Position numbers and translations under genes: made by a program | Shown here: positions 5,458 to 8,815 of the stretch, piece by piece | Position numbering within the stretch: the first letter of the stretch is position 1 | Layout of the letters: each line of letters opens with the position of its first letter | Notes under the pieces: generated by a model | What the model saw: only the letters and a program-made list of their open reading frames with translations | The model's database searches: none | Told to the model about the DNA's origin: nothing | Assembly: GCA_018822065.1 (NCBI GenBank) | Contig: JAHJKV010000083.1 | Location: 1 to 8,815 of the forward strand | Length of the DNA stretch: 8,815 bases | Origin: Pseudomonadota bacterium | GTDB taxonomy: Bacteria > Desulfobacterota > Desulfovibrionia > Desulfovibrionales > Desulfovibrionaceae | Reading direction: 5' to 3'

Positions 5458-6096
5458 ATGAGCATATTAACGAAAGTATTCGTTCTGGTTGCCCTGCTGG
5501 CAGCTATTCCAGCCTGGGCTGAAACGCCGCCTTCTGTCTGGAGTGTCCACGACGTCGGCACCGAGGCCTGGGGCAACGAATCAACCAGTCCCGAACCTGA
5601 ACCCATGGTAGGTCGACCCTCGGACGAGGAGTTGATTCAGTTGCTTCGCCGCCCGGTGCTGGAGACCTTGGCCGGTGTGGAGTATGTCCGTCTCGATGAT
5701 CAGAACTTCAAGCGTGAAGTCCTGGAGAATGATACCCACGTCATGGTCCTTTTCTACAGTGACGATCCCGCGACCCCAGGCAAGAACAACTCCCGAGGTA
5801 TGGCAGCCCTGGCCTTTGCCCTCAAACGCATCTATCCTCAGTACAAGCTCGGCGTGTATCAGGCGAGCGCCACCGACTCCCTTCCTTCAGAGGAATTGCG
5901 ACGTCTGGCAGCCCTCTACCAGATTCAGATGGTGCCAAGTCTCGAATTTTACAGGTATTTCAGCTATGAACACGTTGTAGACAAGCTGAATTTCGGCCTG
6001 GACAATGGCATTATCTGGAACCAAGACCTCTTGTATCAGGTGGACCGCTATTCGCGAGTGCTCATGCCGCGCCAGCTCGACAACGTCTGGGAATAA
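5458..6096 (+). CDS. Exported thioredoxin-fold protein lacking any cysteine
   Basis: 212 residues. The N-terminus is a clear signal peptide: K6, a hydrophobic core (7-18) and A-W-A cleavage at about 21. A Pro/Glu/Ser-rich region follows (about 35-56). Residues about 74-165 fit a thioredoxin fold: strand V-M-V-L-F-Y-S (95-101), a helix with A-L-A-F-A-L-K-R-I-Y (117-126), strand L-G-V-Y-Q-A (131-136), helix E-E-L-R-R-L-A-A-L-Y (145-154), then I-Q-M-V-P-S-L-E-F-Y (156-165), where V-P-S matches the cis-Pro loop of thioredoxins. The place of C-x-x-C is taken by a D-D-P-A-T-P-G-K stretch (102-109), and the whole protein has no Cys, so it cannot act as a dithiol oxidoreductase. A binding or structural role in the periplasm is more likely. 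The ribosome site before ATG 5458 is poor. The gene converges on the Smr gene with six bases between. I do not recognise a named family. Confidence 0.75.
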   Translation: MSILTKVFVLVALLAAIPAWAETPPSVWSVHDVGTEAWGNESTSPEPEPMVGRPSDEELIQLLRRPVLETLAGVEYVRLDDQNFKREVLENDTHVMVLFYSDDPATPGKNNSRGMAALAFALKRIYPQYKLGVYQASATDSLPSEELRRLAALYQIQMVPSLEFYRYFSYEHVVDKLNFGLDNGIIWNQDLLYQVDRYSRVLMPRQLDNVWE

Positions 6097-6102
6097 AGCC
6101 GA

Positions 6103-6825
6103 TTAATCAAATTCATTCACACGGTTGAATCGTACTTTCCCAACATCCTTTTTCTTTTTGCGCAGGAGTACATAGAGCGCCCCGGCTCCGCCGTCCTTGG
6201 GCATGGCTGTGCTAAAGGCGAGCACGTTGCGCCGCAATGGTTCGCGGGTGAGCCAGCCCTGTACTGCCCGTTTGAGCACAGACTGGCCGCCAGGTGAACC
6301 GATGCCCCGTCCAGTGACCAGCAGCACACAACGCTTTCCCTGCAGGTATGACTCGCGCAGGAAAAAGAGCAGGGAGTCGAGGGCCTGCTCCGAGTTCAAA
6401 CCGTGCAGGTCCAGGCTGCCCTCGTGGGAAATGATGCCGTTTTTGAGCTTGGTGAATATCTTGGAATCCATGCCTCGAACGAACCCGGACATGAATTCCT
6501 CGGTGTATTCCAACTCGAACTCGATCAAGCCTTTGACCAATGCGTCGAGATGGTCGCGCCCGGTCTTTTCCTCATCCTCAGGCAGCGGTATGGTCGGAGG
6601 GGCAGGGCGCATTTCGATTTGCCGACCTGTCTCGCCTTCCATTCGTTCCACTCCATGCATGGCGGATAAAAAAAGCTGTTCCTCGGTGTCTTCCGCTGGT
6701 TCAGGGGGCTGAGGTGTGACCTTGGGGACAGGAACAGGGGCTCTGGTCGGGATGTACGCTGATTTTTCCTTTTTGAACTTCAGTTTTGTAAGTTCTTCCA
6801 GGGAGTTGATTTTGTTTTTTGGCAT
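6103..6825 (-). CDS. Smr-domain protein
   Basis: 240 residues. The C-terminal third is an Smr domain (about 136-223), with S-L-D-L-H-G-L (137-143), V-T-G-R-G-I-G-S-P-G-G (170-180) and G-G-A-G-A-L-Y-V-L-L-R (212-222). These are the LDxH, TGxG and C-terminal motifs of stand-alone Smr proteins, a family related to the C-terminal domain of MutS2 and linked to nucleic acid binding or nicking. Before it lies a charged N-terminus, a Pro-rich linker (28-43) and a helical, acidic region (84-125). The tail after the domain is basic (R-K-K-K-K-D-V-G-K). The protein is probably cytoplasmic and its substrate is unknown. An AAAGG stretch lies a few bases before ATG 6825. The gene is divergent from the suf operon, with the TGTCTAGA boxes just upstream of its start. 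Confidence 0.88.
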   Translation of the reverse strand: MPKNKINSLEELTKLKFKKEKSAYIPTRAPVPVPKVTPQPPEPAEDTEEQLFLSAMHGVERMEGETGRQIEMRPAPPTIPLPEDEEKTGRDHLDALVKGLIEFELEYTEEFMSGFVRGMDSKIFTKLKNGIISHEGSLDLHGLNSEQALDSLLFFLRESYLQGKRCVLLVTGRGIGSPGGQSVLKRAVQGWLTREPLRRNVLAFSTAMPKDGGAGALYVLLRKKKKDVGKVRFNRVNEFD

Positions 6826-6840
6826 AGAGGCCTTTGTGCC

Positions 6841-6859
6841 TGTCTAGATGATGTCTAGA
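6841..6859. promoter_or_regulatory. Paired TGTCTAGA boxes between the Smr gene and the suf operon; candidate operator
   Basis: TGTCTAGA occurs at 6841-6848 and again at 6852-6859, one helical turn (11 bp) apart. The second extends to the perfect palindrome GTCTAGAC. Because the core TCTAGA is palindromic, the arrangement is both a direct and an inverted repeat. It lies 15 bases upstream of the Smr start and before an AT-rich TATAAAAT segment (6867-6874) that could be a -10 for the suf operon. That placement suits a repressor or activator site. The cognate factor is unknown. Confidence 0.5.
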
Positions 6860-7088
6860 CTGTTTTTATAAAATAAATGGCTTAAATCGAACGTGTGATT
6901 TTGACTTTTTTCAGTGTACGGCGACCATGGCCAAGAGGCAAGAACAGAAAAATGAGAATCTTATGTCGGCCTTTTTATGCTCTCCTGTGCAACAGACCTT
7001 GTGCCGATTTCTCCGCCGCACCACTGGGCTGAGACTGGACTTGCAGGACCCAAGAGAGTATGTAAGACGGCCCTGTATGACTAACAGC

Positions 7089-7093
7089 GAGGA
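7089..7093 (+). promoter_or_regulatory. sufC: Ribosome binding site deciding the sufC start
   Basis: GAGGA lies four bases before ATG 7098. The in-frame ATGs at 6927 and 7077 have no comparable site, and SufC-type proteins usually begin with the first strand seen here (M-L-Q-I-Q-D-L). Confidence 0.6.
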
Positions 7094-7097
7094 ATTG

Positions 7098-7856
7098 ATG
7101 CTTCAAATACAAGACCTGCACGTGAAGATCGGTGACAAGAAAGTCCTCAAGGGGATCAACCTGGATATCCGCGAGGGGGAGACCTTTATCCTGTTTGGAC
7201 CCAACGGTTCAGGCAAGACCTCTCTGCTCATGGCTCTGATGGGTTTTTCCGGATATGAAATCACTGGCGGAAAGATTCTTTTCAAGGGACAGGATATCAC
7301 CGAATCCCCGATGTATGAGAGAGCCAGGCTCGGTATTGGCATGAGTTTCCAACGCCCCCCGACCATCCACGGGTTGCGTACCCGGCACCTAGTCTCAATG
7401 TGTGCCCAGGGGCGCGACATCGATGTGGAGGCCCTGGCCAAACGGGTCAATTTTACTCCCTTTCTGGATCGTGACATCAATGCCGGATTCTCAGGGGGCG
7501 AGATCAAGCGGTCCGAACTGCTGCAGCTCATGGCCCAGAACCCGGACCTCGTGCTTTTTGACGAACCGGAATCCGGGGTAGACATGGAAAACATGCAATT
7601 GGTGGGCAAGGTGGCTCGCTCCATCCTTGACGGAGCACTCTCGCCGACCAAAGAGGATATCCTGCGTCCCCTCAAAGACCTCAAGAAAACCTCCGGTTTG
7701 ATCATTACGCATACCGGCTACATCCTGGACTACGTCAACGCAGACCGGGGGCAGGTACTTTACGATGGTCATCTCTGTTGCGAGGGACGGCCGCGCGACA
7801 TCCTGGACCATATCCAAGAGCACGGGTACCAGGAATGTATCCGCTGCATGAACTAA
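7098..7856 (+). CDS. sufC: SufC-type ATPase of an Fe-S cluster assembly complex
   Basis: 252 residues from ATG 7098, the normal SufC length. Motifs: Walker A G-P-N-G-S-G-K-T (34-41), Q-loop F-Q-R-P-P (84-88), signature F-S-G-G-E-I-K-R (131-138), Walker B L-V-L-F-D-E-P-E-S-G-V-D (151-162) and switch His in I-I-T-H-T-G-Y-I-L (202-210). The F-S-G-G-E-x-K-R and D-E-P-E-S-G-V-D forms and the H-T-G-Y-I-L region are SufC-like, as opposed to those of import ATPases. A divergent C-terminus ends in E-C-I-R-C-M-N, giving Cys247 and Cys250. SufC binds SufB or SufBD in the cytoplasm and uses ATP to open the scaffold for cluster assembly. SufB follows after 22 bases. The frame stays open upstream to ATG 6927, so a 57-residue N-terminal extension is formally possible, but I judge it to be leader sequence. 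Confidence 0.9.
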   Translation: MLQIQDLHVKIGDKKVLKGINLDIREGETFILFGPNGSGKTSLLMALMGFSGYEITGGKILFKGQDITESPMYERARLGIGMSFQRPPTIHGLRTRHLVSMCAQGRDIDVEALAKRVNFTPFLDRDINAGFSGGEIKRSELLQLMAQNPDLVLFDEPESGVDMENMQLVGKVARSILDGALSPTKEDILRPLKDLKKTSGLIITHTGYILDYVNADRGQVLYDGHLCCEGRPRDILDHIQEHGYQECIRCMN

Positions 7857-7878
7857 AGCGATTTCAGGGAGTTATATA

Positions 7879-8815
7879 ATGACAGTTGACCTGAACGACT
7901 TCAAGTTCCAGGGCCTTACCCGCGAAAAGATCAACACTCTGGACGACCTGAGCCTGGAAGATCGCGACCAGTTGGAAATGGCTGGCGTGATCACCGACCT
8001 GTCCAAACGCTCCGCCACCTACCTTCAGATGGACCAGAGCGCAGTGCATTGTGAGTCTACTGACGACAATGTTGAAATCATGGACATCAAAGAGGCGCTA
8101 GAGAAGTACGACGGTTTGAAAGAGTACTTCTGGACACTGGTTGACAAGGACAAGGACGAGTACACCCGTGCTGCCCACGACAACCTGCACGGTGGATATT
8201 TCATCCGGGTCAAGGCCGGGGCCAAGATCGATAATCCTATCCAGTCCTGTCTGATGCTCAAGGCCGAACAGGTCGGACAAAATGTCCATAACATCGTCAT
8301 CATTGAAGAAGGCGCGGAAGCTCACATCATCACCGGCTGCTCAGTGGCTCATGGGACCAAGGCCGGGGCCCATCTGGGCATCTCTGAGTTCTTCGTCAAG
8401 AAGAATGCCTCCCTAACCTTCACCATGGTTCATAATTGGGGAGAGAGCGTTGCTGTCCGACCCCGGTCCGCCGGTGTCGTGGAAGAGGGCGGCAAGTTCC
8501 TCTCCAATTATGTTCTGCTCAAGCCCGTCAAGGATTTGCAGATGTACCCCTCCATCACCATGAACGGCGAACACTCCATTGCCCGTTTCAACTCAGTGGT
8601 GGTTGCACCCAAGGGGTCCTACCTCGACCTGGGCAACCGTGTGATCATGAACGCCCCGAACACACGTTGCGAGATCATCGCCCGGACCATCTCCTCCGGG
8701 GGGACGATCATCAATCGTGGTCATATCGGCGCGCATCACACCCCGAGCAAAGGGCACCTGGAGTGCCAGGGACTGATCATCGGCGACGGCCGCATCTGGG
8801 CCATTCCGGAACTGG
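7879..8815 (+). CDS. sufB: SufB/SufD-family Fe-S scaffold protein, 3' end outside window
   Basis: 312 residues are visible before the right edge. The first 100 residues are a helical, acidic region. From about 104 a repetitive beta-helix begins, as in the SufBD core. Family features near the end include F-N-S-V-V-V-A-P-K-G-S-Y-L-D-L-G (237-252), N-R-G-H-I-G-A (279-285) and G-H-L-E-C-Q-G-L-I-I (292-301), with Cys296 in the conserved GHxxC segment. The protein is shorter at the N-terminus than SufB of E. coli, so SufB versus SufD cannot be settled. If no second paralogue follows downstream, this is the single scaffold of a minimal SufBC (SMS-type) system, as known in many anaerobic bacteria and archaea. 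GGGAG lies seven bases before ATG 7879. The gene follows sufC by 22 bases and is surely in its operon. Confidence 0.9.
   Translation, partial: MTVDLNDFKFQGLTREKINTLDDLSLEDRDQLEMAGVITDLSKRSATYLQMDQSAVHCESTDDNVEIMDIKEALEKYDGLKEYFWTLVDKDKDEYTRAAHDNLHGGYFIRVKAGAKIDNPIQSCLMLKAEQVGQNVHNIVIIEEGAEAHIITGCSVAHGTKAGAHLGISEFFVKKNASLTFTMVHNWGESVAVRPRSAGVVEEGGKFLSNYVLLKPVKDLQMYPSITMNGEHSIARFNSVVVAPKGSYLDLGNRVIMNAPNTRCEIIARTISSGGTIINRGHIGAHHTPSKGHLECQGLIIGDGRIWAIPEL

Noticed and set aside
6097..6102. Possible terminator between the two convergent genes
   Set aside because: Only six bases separate the stops and no hairpin with a T run is visible there.

Overview
The window looks like chromosomal DNA of a motile anaerobic member of the Desulfovibrionales (Desulfovibrio/Pseudodesulfovibrio type). 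This is inferred from the gene mix, not from a database match: a CbiQ/CbiO metal-uptake ABC module with a separate membrane-anchored accessory protein, a two-gene SufC-SufB iron-sulfur assembly pair, CheW, a sigma-28-type promoter in front of a flagellin-related gene, and a moderately GC-rich base composition. I see no phage, insertion sequence, CRISPR array or defence locus. Most genes belong to known families.

Layout. Positions 1-1837 (+) hold the end of a nickel/cobalt energy-coupling-factor (ECF) transport operon: the C-terminal anchor of an accessory protein, then cbiQ, then cbiO with a His-rich tail, packed with only 3 bases between genes. A large imperfect palindrome (1844-1939) follows. 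Positions 1993-2940 (+) form a self-contained late-flagellar-type unit: a sigma-28-like promoter, a flagellin-related ORF and a strong intrinsic terminator. Positions 2959-4691 are on the minus strand. In the direction of transcription they carry tRNA-Pro(GGG) with its own promoter and terminator, greA with a promoter, a roughly 100-base leader and a terminator, and then a secreted DUF4197 protein.

Positions 4782-6096 (+) hold a lone cheW and an exported, cysteine-free thioredoxin-fold protein. An Smr-domain protein (6103-6825, minus) converges on the latter with only 6 bases between them. The Smr gene diverges from a sufC-sufB operon (7098 to the window edge, +). The 270-base divergent region between them carries two TGTCTAGA boxes 11 bp apart and a long sufC leader.

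How the parts work together. CbiQ, CbiO and the accessory protein, with an S-component presumably encoded upstream, would import Ni2+ or Co2+. SufC-SufB is a minimal SUF-type Fe-S assembly unit. GreA rescues backtracked RNA polymerase. CheW links chemoreceptors to CheA. The items most worth a second look are the sigma-28 promoter with its atypical flagellin-like product, the palindromic element after cbiO, the TGTCTAGA double box with the sufC leader, the Cys-less thioredoxin-like protein, and the greA leader hairpin. I do not see a clear previously undescribed multi-gene system here.
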